Shown piece by piece: positions 26,357-35,277 of a stretch of DNA of 64,000 bases. This stretch comes from Azospirillum sp. 51_20. GTDB taxonomy: Bacteria > Pseudomonadota > Alphaproteobacteria > RF32 > CAG-239. Position 1 is the stretch's first letter. Each line of letters begins with the position of its first letter. Below the pieces are notes generated by a model. It did no database searches. It was given only the letters and a program-made list of their open reading frames with translations, and was not told the origin of the DNA. The position numbers and the translations under genes were made by a program. The stretch lies in the NCBI GenBank assembly GCA_001917175.1, contig MNTV01000032.1, positions 95,547-159,546 on the forward strand, given 5' to 3'.

Positions 26357-28849
26357 CTAAGCCTCCAACGCTTTCAGCGCCTTCAGAAATTCGTCGTCCG
26401 CCATGTTTTCAACGTCACAAAACTTACAAAAAACGCTTTCCCCCGCTTCTTCGCGCAATTCCTGATCCCGGATTTCTTCGGAAACGACAAACCCCGGAAC
26501 CAGCAACACCAGTTTTTTCCAGTCGCCGTAAAAGTACTCGTTCAGCAACGGCAAAACTTCGAATTGAAGCACCTTCCGCAACTCCTTAAGCGTCCGCACG
26601 TTCATAAAATAGCTATGGCCGATCTGATGGTCTTCATCCAGCAAAACGGATATTTTGCCGTTGATATTGCGTAAAATGCGCCGCAAATCGACTCCTTCGA
26701 CATTATCGGCGACAAGACGAACGTCCGGCATTACCGGAACGAAGACGAAACGACGGCGCAAAGCAATGTCAACGCTTGCGATCGACCGGTCCGACGTATT
26801 CATTGTTCCGATGATGTAAAGATTTTTGGGAACGGAAAAACGATTGCGAGAATATGGCAGACAAACCGAAAAAGCTTCCCTTTTGTCATCTTCGATCAAG
26901 GTTATCAGTTCACCGAAAATTTTAGAAATATTGCCGCGGTTAATCTCGTCAATAATCAAAATATACGGCTTGCGGCAAACTTCTTCGCCCGAATGCTCCA
27001 AAACGACGGAAACCAGCTTTTTCGTATCAATCACGTTGTAATTTTCCCGGCCTTCGTTCCTGGTTCGGTAAAAACCATAAATGGCCTGCTGAGAAAAATT
27101 CCTGTCGTATATTTCCGAAACTTCAATATCCTGCCCCGCATACAGCCACTCCACGCTGCGAAAATGGCAGTAGCGGACTTCGCTGTTCTTGTCATACCTG
27201 TATTCGCCGGTAATTCTGCCCACTGCCCGGAACTTCCGGTTGCCGTTGGCAATAATCACGACGTCCCCGATTCTCATTCGATCTTTGAATATTTCAAGAG
27301 CGCTTTTGCCCCATTTGTCCTCAATCATCGAAAAATCGTCCGCACAGTTGCAATTTGAAAAATCCTTATCGTTACTGTACCCCAGGGCGACAACGTTATG
27401 CCCTATGCAATAGTCGTACAGATTGTCGCCCGGTGCGGCCTTGTCTACCAGCGACATTTTAAATACGCGCGTGCGGGAAAAATCCACGTCGGCGATATTC
27501 TTCCCCATATTTGTTTTTCCGGCGCCGCTTGCCTTTCCGGCATTCTCGCAAATTTCCCGGAAAATTCCTTTTTTCCCCTCATATTGAACTTCGTTCGCCT
27601 TACCTTCCCAGGAAACGCAGGGTCTGATCCCCTCAACAAACTCCTCATAGGAATATGACTGGTGAAAGGTAACGAATTCTATCTGTCCGGCCTGCTTCAA
27701 CCGGTTAAATTCGGCCAAAACGTCTTCATAACGCAAATCGGACAAAAATTCTTCATATCTCTTAAGAGCATGACGATAATATGAATTTTCATTTTTCCTA
27801 ACCTCGTCGCCGTTGATGTAATCACCGGCAAGAATTTCCTCTTCCAGCCTTTTATATTTCTGCAAATCGTAATATCTGAAAATGTTGTCGCTTTTCAAAC
27901 ATTCCGTGTTTATTTTTTCCATATGCTTAACGTATTCGTTCAAAACCTCTTCCGAATATTTTTCCTTCCGGGAGCGCAAATAATCCGAAAACATTTGTTT
28001 AAAAGTAACGATTTCCATTGCTTTCAAAACGGCATGATAGGTCTTTCCCGTTCCCGGCGGACCATACAAAATCTGATTCAACGGAACATTCCCCGCTTCG
28101 GCAGCATTAAATTCGTCTTTCATTTTCTCGTTTTCTCCATTTGCGTTTACAACGTTTTCTTTTAACAGCATATCCTCAACGACACGGGCAAAAAGGGCGT
28201 TGGAAATTCCCGCTTCTCTCGCCATAAGAACAAGTTGCCCCATCCTTGAAAAAACATTTTTTTCCGGAACGACGCCAAACAGTTTTAATATTTTCAACTG
28301 CATGTTGTCGGCAAAGAAAGCGGGAAACTCGTCAGGAAAAACCATGTTCAGATATTTCCTCATCCACTGATTAAGAGAAACATCCCCGGCCAAATCTCCC
28401 AGTTTCCGATAATCTTCCAATGTCACCAGCGGCTTGCATTGTTCCGCCAAACGGCAATACTTCAACAGGGCGTCCCGGATTTCCGTTCCCCTGAGAACGG
28501 CCTCGTCGGGAGAAAGGGGACGAAATCTCCTGCCGTGTCCTTCGGCCCAGGATTTTTCCTTTTCAGAAAAATAAAGCCCGTACTTGGCCGCACTGCCGCC
28601 GCCGATTCCCCCTAAAATTTTACATTCTCCGAACTCTAATTCATAACACAGATTTTTACGAAATTGACGCGGATTGAGAAATATCGTGTCTAACAACGCC
28701 TCCCCTTTTAGTTCCGCCAATTTCGGAGGAGAATACTCTTTAGCAAATTTTTCATACAGTTCAACGGCTTTTTTCTCAAATTGAGTATAGTCGACATCGG
28801 TGTCCGATTTTTGCCTGATTTGTTCGATGATTTCCCGTTTGTCCATCAT
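26357..28849 (-). CDS. mcrB: McrB-like AAA+ GTPase with internal EVE-like domain
   Basis: This 830-residue motor subunit has a long N-terminal region (1-250) that may read DNA and an AAA+ domain with Walker A GPPGTGKT (263-270) and Walker B LIIDEIN (631-637). The McrB NTSD-type signature MNTSDRS follows. Between the two Walker motifs, residues about 455-605 form an extra domain (GDNLYDYCIGHNVVALGYS..., GDVVIIANG, GRITGEY) that resembles EVE/PUA modified-base readers. The insertion suggests recognition of a modified base. Two adjacent ATGs follow AGGGTGAC. It is the first gene of mcrBC. Confidence 0.9.
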   Translation of the reverse strand: MMDKREIIEQIRQKSDTDVDYTQFEKKAVELYEKFAKEYSPPKLAELKGEALLDTIFLNPRQFRKNLCYELEFGECKILGGIGGGSAAKYGLYFSEKEKSWAEGHGRRFRPLSPDEAVLRGTEIRDALLKYCRLAEQCKPLVTLEDYRKLGDLAGDVSLNQWMRKYLNMVFPDEFPAFFADNMQLKILKLFGVVPEKNVFSRMGQLVLMAREAGISNALFARVVEDMLLKENVVNANGENEKMKDEFNAAEAGNVPLNQILYGPPGTGKTYHAVLKAMEIVTFKQMFSDYLRSRKEKYSEEVLNEYVKHMEKINTECLKSDNIFRYYDLQKYKRLEEEILAGDYINGDEVRKNENSYYRHALKRYEEFLSDLRYEDVLAEFNRLKQAGQIEFVTFHQSYSYEEFVEGIRPCVSWEGKANEVQYEGKKGIFREICENAGKASGAGKTNMGKNIADVDFSRTRVFKMSLVDKAAPGDNLYDYCIGHNVVALGYSNDKDFSNCNCADDFSMIEDKWGKSALEIFKDRMRIGDVVIIANGNRKFRAVGRITGEYRYDKNSEVRYCHFRSVEWLYAGQDIEVSEIYDRNFSQQAIYGFYRTRNEGRENYNVIDTKKLVSVVLEHSGEEVCRKPYILIIDEINRGNISKIFGELITLIEDDKREAFSVCLPYSRNRFSVPKNLYIIGTMNTSDRSIASVDIALRRRFVFVPVMPDVRLVADNVEGVDLRRILRNINGKISVLLDEDHQIGHSYFMNVRTLKELRKVLQFEVLPLLNEYFYGDWKKLVLLVPGFVVSEEIRDQELREEAGESVFCKFCDVENMADDEFLKALKALEA

Positions 28850-29297
28850 GTCACCCTATAAGTTGAATTTTTAAAATTTTAGAATTAACAATTACGATAG
28901 TCAACGAATAAATTAAGCATGTCCCTCTTCAGAGGAAAAAACAAAGCCGGATTTTCTCCCCCTGAAAACAGCCGGGAAAAGGTTTATTTAAAAAAACGGA
29001 GGGTTTTCGACAATTTAGCTTGCTTCTCCGACGTTTGTTTTATATTCTGCTTATGGACGAAATGGTTATCGCCATCCGTCTAGGGCTTCGAAAACCCTTG
29101 ATACGTTTAGTCGTGTGCACACGACTTTAAATATTGTGCCGACTTATCTTGTCTGTTTTTTTCGGACGGATGTCGGCGAATAAGGCTCAGCCAAATAAGC
29201 CGAGCCGTCTGAACGTATACGGTTTTCGAACATCCGCCCGCCTTTTGCCAAAAGTGCGGGTTCTGTTTTAACTGGTTTTAAAAGGATGTTAAATCGT
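28850..29297 (+). promoter_or_regulatory. Structured leader region of the autotransporter genes
   Basis: The 448-base spacer contains a TTGCTT-N15-TATATT promoter candidate (about 29029-29055) and then a long leader with several pairings. TTCGAAAACC (29087-29096) pairs with GGTTTTCGAA (29221-29230). ATGG/CCAT and GAC/GTC arms occur near 29055-29080, and GGCTC/GAGCC near 29190-29208. An AAGGA site precedes ATG 29298. It could be a regulatory RNA or a thermosensor, but no known riboswitch class is recognised. Confidence 0.5.
29109..29126. promoter_or_regulatory. Perfect 18-base palindrome, candidate operator or hairpin
   Basis: AGTCGTGTG is followed directly by its reverse complement. No loop is present, which favours a protein-binding dyad over an RNA hairpin. 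It lies in the autotransporter leader. Confidence 0.5.
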
Positions 29298-31763
29298 ATG
29301 AAAAACAAACTCTTAATTTCGACAGCGCTGGCCGCCGCGTTTACCGTCGCCAACGCTTATGCCGTCGAACCGGCCCAAAGCGCCGTCAGCGATGTAAAAA
29401 ATTGGAACGACAACATATATGAACTGGAAGAAAACACGTCACGGGGCGGCGGCGTGCTTCGCCCGGCGGCAGACGAAAAAGACCTTACCGCAGGCAAAAT
29501 CGGCGACAACCGAATAACGGCGCGTCAGACTTCCGGCCACTCCGGCGAAGTATATGCTCAGGGAGCCGTATTATGGCTCGGCAAAAAACTTTCCTCCGTC
29601 AACGCCGGAGAAATTTCAAACAACGGTCTGAACGTGACGACGGAAAACAACAACAATGCCAAAGCAACCGCCAACGGCGGCGCTTTTGCGATTTACAAAG
29701 GCGGATATATCGATAATCTTACCGCAAACTTCACCGGCAACAAAGCTTCTTCCCGATACACGGGAGAAGGCGAATACAACGGCACGGGAAGCTCGGCCGG
29801 CGGCGGCGCAATACACGTTGAAGGCCAGTACGGCACGGACGAAAAAACCGGCATCAGGGAAATCAACGGCAATTTCACCGGCAACGGCGCCGAAGGAGCG
29901 GCTTATGCCAACGGCGGCGCGATTTACTTCAAAGCAGGCGCCGATCGTGACGGACAAACGGGAACCGGCCTCGTTACAACCACGATTAACGGCAACTTTG
30001 CCGACAACTTTGTCAAAGCGGTTACAGCCAACGCCGGAGCCAAAGCCTCGACCGGCGGCGCAATCTCGGTAAAAAGAAAAGACGGTAAAACCGTCGATCT
30101 CACATTAAACGGCAGCTTTACCAACAACCGTGTCGAAACCAACGCGACCGAAGCACTGGGCGGCGCGCTTTACAGCGAAGGCATGATCACCCTCGGCAAC
30201 AACACCGTTTTCAGCGGCAACAGCGCAACTTCGACAACAGGCAAAGCTTTCGGCGGCGCGATTTATAATACCGCGGACGCTACACTGAAAATAAGCAACG
30301 CTGTTTTCAGCGGCAACAAAGCAAACGGCCACCTGAACGACATTCATAATCTGGGCGCGCTCAATGTTTCCGGCAACCTTACGCTTGACGGCGGCATTTC
30401 CGGCAACGGCACGACCACTTTTGCCCGGGGAGCGCAGCTTACCGTAAAAACCGGGACCACGACCATTTCCAACCGGGTGATCAATAACGGCGCAACATTG
30501 AATCTTACCTTTGACAACGGTTTCAGCGGACGATATGAGCTGATCACCGACGGCGGTTCGCTTGACCGCGAATTTTCCATTGCCGGAAACAATCTGTACA
30601 ACATCACCGGCATTGAAAACGGCATCTATAACGTAAACAAAAAATCCGCGGCCGAAGTCAGCACCGCTACCGGCGCCACCGGAAACCAGGCGGCCGCCCT
30701 CACCGCTCTCACCGCGGGCAAGGCAGACAACGCCGTATTTAACGCCGTCGCCGACGCCGTTTCCGCAATGGCCCAGTCGACTGACCGCACACAGGTCAAG
30801 GCCGCGTTGGACGCCGTTACCGCTCTTGCTCCCGAGGTCTCGCCGATGGTACAGCACACGCAGTCGCAGACCGCAAACCAGATCTTCGGCGCCGTCGGCA
30901 CCAGATTTGCAGGAGGCACGATTGCCGCGGCCGAAGGAACTTCCTCCGGCGACAGCGTTTTTGAACGTGCCGCGGTATGGATTCAGGGCCTGTTCAACAA
31001 ATCGAAAAGGCATGATACGGCAAGAACCGAAGGCTTTGACGCCGACAGCTCGGGCGTTGCCGTGGGCGCTGAAAAATTCGTAACCGACAATTTCAAAATC
31101 GGTTTGGGATACGCTTATGCCAACACCGACATCGACGGTTTCATGCGTTCAACCGACGTTGATACCCACAGTGCGATTTTGTACGGCGAATACAAACCCT
31201 CCCAATGGTATGTAAACGGCATTGCGACTTACGGCTGGTCCGATTATTCGGAAGGCAAAAACGTCGCCGGCATCGGCGTTGACGCCGATTATGACGTCGA
31301 AACGTTCGGCCTGCAGGCCATGACCGGATACGAACTGCAATCAGAGAGCTTCGTTTTTGTACCGGAAACAGGATTGCGCTACGTTCACATCAGTCAGGAT
31401 GCCTATAAGGATTCCGCCGATCAGCGCGTTTCCGCCAACGACAGCGATCTGTTAACCGGCGTTCTCGGTGCCAGAATCAACCGCTCCTGGGAATTTGAGA
31501 ACGGCATCAGCCTGAAACCGGAAGCCAGATTTGCCCTGACTTATGATCTGGTCAACGACGCCGGCGGTTCGGTCGTAACCCTGGCCAACGGCAGCGCCTA
31601 TGCGGTTGACGGCGAAGCACTCGATCGTTTCGGCATGGAACTCGGCGTAGGCGTAACTGCGGAAGTCGACGACAACATTGAAGTTTCGCTCGGCTACGAA
31701 GGCAAATTCCGTGAAAAATACCACGACCACACCGGTCTGCTTAATGCCAAATACAAATTTTAA
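29298..31763 (+). CDS. Autotransporter adhesin with POMP-like repeats
   Basis: This 821-residue protein has a signal peptide (cleavage after ANAYA). The passenger (about 60-480) is built from GGAI(Y/H)-type and F.GN.A-type repeats, the beta-helix pattern of polymorphic membrane proteins and AIDA-like adhesins. A linker is rich in Ala/Thr. The C-terminal barrel (about 540-821) ends in KYKF. It is probably exposed on the surface and may bind hosts or other cells. I chose ATG 29298, 11 bases after AAGGA; the earlier ATG at 29286 overlaps that site. A terminator follows, so the second adhesin has separate control. Confidence 0.9.
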   Translation: MKNKLLISTALAAAFTVANAYAVEPAQSAVSDVKNWNDNIYELEENTSRGGGVLRPAADEKDLTAGKIGDNRITARQTSGHSGEVYAQGAVLWLGKKLSSVNAGEISNNGLNVTTENNNNAKATANGGAFAIYKGGYIDNLTANFTGNKASSRYTGEGEYNGTGSSAGGGAIHVEGQYGTDEKTGIREINGNFTGNGAEGAAYANGGAIYFKAGADRDGQTGTGLVTTTINGNFADNFVKAVTANAGAKASTGGAISVKRKDGKTVDLTLNGSFTNNRVETNATEALGGALYSEGMITLGNNTVFSGNSATSTTGKAFGGAIYNTADATLKISNAVFSGNKANGHLNDIHNLGALNVSGNLTLDGGISGNGTTTFARGAQLTVKTGTTTISNRVINNGATLNLTFDNGFSGRYELITDGGSLDREFSIAGNNLYNITGIENGIYNVNKKSAAEVSTATGATGNQAAALTALTAGKADNAVFNAVADAVSAMAQSTDRTQVKAALDAVTALAPEVSPMVQHTQSQTANQIFGAVGTRFAGGTIAAAEGTSSGDSVFERAAVWIQGLFNKSKRHDTARTEGFDADSSGVAVGAEKFVTDNFKIGLGYAYANTDIDGFMRSTDVDTHSAILYGEYKPSQWYVNGIATYGWSDYSEGKNVAGIGVDADYDVETFGLQAMTGYELQSESFVFVPETGLRYVHISQDAYKDSADQRVSANDSDLLTGVLGARINRSWEFENGISLKPEARFALTYDLVNDAGGSVVTLANGSAYAVDGEALDRFGMELGVGVTAEVDDNIEVSLGYEGKFREKYHDHTGLLNAKYKF

Positions 31764-31778
31764 CTTCGGCATTGCTGC

Positions 31779-31814
31779 AAACGCCCCGGAACTTTCCGGG
31801 GCGTTTCATTTTAT
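31779..31814 (+). terminator. Rho-independent terminator between adhesin genes
   Basis: A 12-bp GC-rich stem (AAACGCCCCGGA with TCCGGGGCGTTT) and an ACTT loop are followed by a T-rich run. It lies 15 bases after the first adhesin stop. Confidence 0.9.
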
Positions 31815-31951
31815 ACGCGGCCATGGGCTTTCCGGCCGAAAGCTTAGCTAAACCAAAGGATAAAACGGACGCCGCAGCCGTTGGATTGTCGCAAACAAAC
31901 ACCATATACCACCATTATTGCGAAAACAAACAGACAAAAGGAGTAAATTCG

Positions 31952-34900
31952 GTGCGTACAGGCGTTGTTTTTGTTCTGACAGCGGTTTTGGGGTGTCCCC
32001 CGGCATGGGCCGCAGACTACGAAGTTCCCGTTTCCGGCACATTGGCCAAAGCCATCGCCGCCGCCAACGCCAACACGGACGGCGACACCTACGAAATCGA
32101 AATAGCCGGCAGTTCCGCCGATTCCGGAACCGTCCGCAAAAGCGCCTCAATTACCGGCGATTCGACCGCCCGGCTTTCCGGTTCGCTGACATTTACCGGC
32201 ACCGGCGTCAAATCCGCGCTTGACAATTTGTCGTTTACCGCCGGCAGCGGTACGGCCGTCACCAACGGAACGCTCGGCTTCGGAGAAGCGCAGGACCTGA
32301 CCGTCAACAACGTCAGCTTCAGCCAAAGAACCGGCGGCTACTACGGCGGCGCCTTTGCCAACCTCGGCAACACCGAGATCAACGGCAGCTCGTTCACCGG
32401 CAACCGCGGCAATCTCGGCGGCGCCGTTTACACTACGAGCAAAACGCTGACCGTCAACAACACCTCTTTTTCCGACAACAGCGCTTCCGACAACGGCGGC
32501 GCCGTCAACAACTGGGGTACGCTGAGCATTTCCGGCTCGTCTTTTGAGCGCAACCGCTCGGGCGGAAGCTACGGCGGCGCCGTCTATACCAAAGGCAAAA
32601 CCACAATAACGGACACCGTCTTTTCCGCTAATACGGCAGCCGAAGGAGGCGCCGTTTACGCTTATGACGGCAAAGCCGACCTGACGGTTGCCGACAGCCG
32701 TTTCATCGGCAATTACACCTCCGTCAACCAACAGGGAACGTCAAACTACGGCGGCGCAATTTACGGCAACGGAAAAATAAACGTCAGTCAGACGCTGTTT
32801 GAAGGCAACCACGCAACCGAAGCCGGCGCCGTAAAAATCGGCCGCACCGGCAGCGAAAGCGTTTTTACCGGCAGCGAATTTAAGGACAATTATGCGGAAA
32901 TCCGCGACGGCGGCGCCATTGTCCACAGCGGCGGCAAACTGACCGTCGGACAAACCTCATTTACCGGCAACAAATCTTTGGCCGGCAGCGGCGGCGCGAT
33001 TTTGACGGAATCTACCCTCAACATTACCGGCAACAGCCATTTTTCAGGAAATACGGCGGCCCGCGGCGGCGGCGCCATCCAGGCCATCTACGGCGCGAAC
33101 GTCACCGTCGACGGCGCTTCTTTTGACAACAACGGCACCCAAAGCGGCAACGGCGGCGCCGTTAACGCTTCTTCCGTCACTCCGCTGAGTGTCAGCAACG
33201 CTTCTTTTGTTCAAAATTATACCGGCAAAGGCCATGGCGGCGCGATCTACGCATCGGGCACAACTTTCATTGATAACGCTTCATTTTCCCGAAACCGTAC
33301 CGATAACGGCTACGGCGGCGCCTTATACGCATCGGGCGAAACCGTGCTGCAAAACGTCGTTTTTGACGGCAATACGGCAACTTACGGCGGCGCCGTCATC
33401 AGCTCAGACAACCTCACCATCGGCGGCAACTCCTCTTTCATCGGCAACAAAGCCGAAGCCGGCGGCGCTCTGTTCGCAGAGGGAAAACTGACGCTCGACA
33501 CTTCGGAAGGCGACATTCTTTTCAGCGGCAACACGGCAACCAATATAAATGAAGGCGGCGCAGACGTTTACCTCAACAACAAAGAAACCGCCGTCGTCAT
33601 TGAAGGCGATGCCAACACCTTGTCAATGGACGGCGGCTTTGCCGGCGTCGGATCAATCGACAAAAACGGCGCCAACACTCTTATTTTCGATCAAAATGCC
33701 GACAACCGCCTGTTTGTCGGAGACTTTACACAGACGGCGGGAACAACTTTGGTTTATGCCGACAACTTTTTCGGCGGCAAGAACACCGTTGCCGAAGGCT
33801 CGGTTCTGCATTTTGCCGGCAATGCCGCCGTCAACAACCTGCGGCTGCAAACCGGCGGCCGGCTGGATCTGCGCCGGCCGGGACCTTTTGCCGCCAACAC
33901 TGTAACGATAACCGACCTGATTTCGGACGGTTCCGCCGTCGTCGTCCTGCAGACGGACGGCACCGACGCTGACCTGTTGAAAATAACCGGTTCCGCCGAC
34001 GGCATGATAACCATTGACGTCCGGGCAGCCGGTTCCAACCCGACCAAAAAGGAAATAGAAGTGGTCAACACCGAAGAGGCTTCCGGCAACGCCGAATTTA
34101 AGCTGGCCGGCGGCAAAGTGGATATCGGCGCGCACGAGTACGGCCTGACGCACGGAGAAGACGCCAACTGGTACCTCAAAACCGAAGGAGAGCTGACCAA
34201 AACCGCAAAATCGGTCGAAACCATGCCGGCGCTTCATCTGTCAATCGTCAACGCCGGCATGAACGAACTGCGCAAACGTCTGGGCGATCTGCGCAGCGGC
34301 AACCCGGACGCACCCGCCGGCGTCTGGGTCCGCGGCTACGGCAAACGTCTCCGGGTGCATGAAAGAACCGGCGCAAGACTGAACATGCTGGGCATGGAAG
34401 GCGGTATTGACGCCGCCGCCGAACTTTTCGGCGGCCGAACCTATCTGGGCGTTATGGGCGGTTACCTTTCCGCCAACGACATTCGTGTCTTTCAATCCGG
34501 CGCGCCGGACGCCAAAGGACATACCAAAACCCCGGTCGCCGGCCTTTACGCCACCTGGCTGCCGCACAACAGTCCGTGGTTTGTCGACCTGACCGCCCGT
34601 CATTTCTGGGTGCATACCGACCTTGACAACCTTTCCGGCGGCAACCGAACCAACGGCTACGACATCAAAAGGGGCTTTTGGGCCTTTACCGCCGAAACCG
34701 GCCGCCTGTTCGACTTCGACGCGCCGCGGGCGCTCAACGCCGGCAGCTCGCTCATAACCTTCGAGCCTAAAATTGAACTGCGTTATGTTCACGGAGAAGC
34801 AAAAGACTTTACTGCCGACAACGGCGAAATCGGCTCCATCGATTCCACCAGTTCGCTCGTCAGCAGATTTAACCTGCAAACTTCCTACCTGCCGGAAGGG

Positions 34901-35146
34901 CGAACCTCAAACTGGAAACTGTTTCTGGAACTGGGACTGTATAACGAATGGATCGGCCGCACCAAAGTCAAATTTGCCGACACGCGCCTCACCACTTCCG
35001 ACTTGAGCGGCCTGGGCTTTGAAGCGTCACTCGGCTTCAACGCCGCCGTTGCCGAAAACGCCTATTGCTACGGCGCCGTCACCCTGGAAGCCGGCGAAGC
35101 CTATACCTCATACCAGTTGAACGCCGGCCTGCGGGTCAGCTTCTGA
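31952..35146 (+). CDS. Large autotransporter adhesin with many GGA(V/I)Y repeats
   Basis: This 1064-residue protein starts at GTG 31952, 8 bases after AAAGGAG; the longer upstream frame has no ribosome site and no signal sequence. The signal peptide ends near AWA-AD. About 14 repeats with GGA(V/I)Y and F..N.A motifs fill residues 90-560 (beta-helix). A Gly/Asp-rich segment and an autotransporter barrel (about 800-1064) follow, ending in RVSF. It resembles the upstream adhesin but is not a close copy. No strong terminator was seen before the restriction genes. Confidence 0.88.
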   Translation: MRTGVVFVLTAVLGCPPAWAADYEVPVSGTLAKAIAAANANTDGDTYEIEIAGSSADSGTVRKSASITGDSTARLSGSLTFTGTGVKSALDNLSFTAGSGTAVTNGTLGFGEAQDLTVNNVSFSQRTGGYYGGAFANLGNTEINGSSFTGNRGNLGGAVYTTSKTLTVNNTSFSDNSASDNGGAVNNWGTLSISGSSFERNRSGGSYGGAVYTKGKTTITDTVFSANTAAEGGAVYAYDGKADLTVADSRFIGNYTSVNQQGTSNYGGAIYGNGKINVSQTLFEGNHATEAGAVKIGRTGSESVFTGSEFKDNYAEIRDGGAIVHSGGKLTVGQTSFTGNKSLAGSGGAILTESTLNITGNSHFSGNTAARGGGAIQAIYGANVTVDGASFDNNGTQSGNGGAVNASSVTPLSVSNASFVQNYTGKGHGGAIYASGTTFIDNASFSRNRTDNGYGGALYASGETVLQNVVFDGNTATYGGAVISSDNLTIGGNSSFIGNKAEAGGALFAEGKLTLDTSEGDILFSGNTATNINEGGADVYLNNKETAVVIEGDANTLSMDGGFAGVGSIDKNGANTLIFDQNADNRLFVGDFTQTAGTTLVYADNFFGGKNTVAEGSVLHFAGNAAVNNLRLQTGGRLDLRRPGPFAANTVTITDLISDGSAVVVLQTDGTDADLLKITGSADGMITIDVRAAGSNPTKKEIEVVNTEEASGNAEFKLAGGKVDIGAHEYGLTHGEDANWYLKTEGELTKTAKSVETMPALHLSIVNAGMNELRKRLGDLRSGNPDAPAGVWVRGYGKRLRVHERTGARLNMLGMEGGIDAAAELFGGRTYLGVMGGYLSANDIRVFQSGAPDAKGHTKTPVAGLYATWLPHNSPWFVDLTARHFWVHTDLDNLSGGNRTNGYDIKRGFWAFTAETGRLFDFDAPRALNAGSSLITFEPKIELRYVHGEAKDFTADNGEIGSIDSTSSLVSRFNLQTSYLPEGRTSNWKLFLELGLYNEWIGRTKVKFADTRLTTSDLSGLGFEASLGFNAAVAENAYCYGAVTLEAGEAYTSYQLNAGLRVSF

Positions 35147-35277
35147 AACAAAGGGAGAACATGCCGTCTAACCGGAAGGTAAATCGATTTTCGTGTTAAA
35201 ATCCGAAGTTATTCCTTGAAAGTCAAAGCAATCTTTAATAAGCTCGGGCTAAAAGAATTAACTTAAGAGATGCAAAC

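Noticed and set aside
30105..31013. Minus-strand frame inside the first adhesin
   Set aside because: Antisense shadow of the passenger/barrel coding region.
31772..31951. Longer start for the second adhesin
   Set aside because: It runs through the terminator and hides the signal peptide; the GTG at 31952 has a good ribosome site.
29298..35146. CRISPR array in the repetitive adhesin genes
   Set aside because: Repeats are degenerate protein repeats with variable spacing and in-frame coding, not direct repeats with unique spacers; no cas genes are present.
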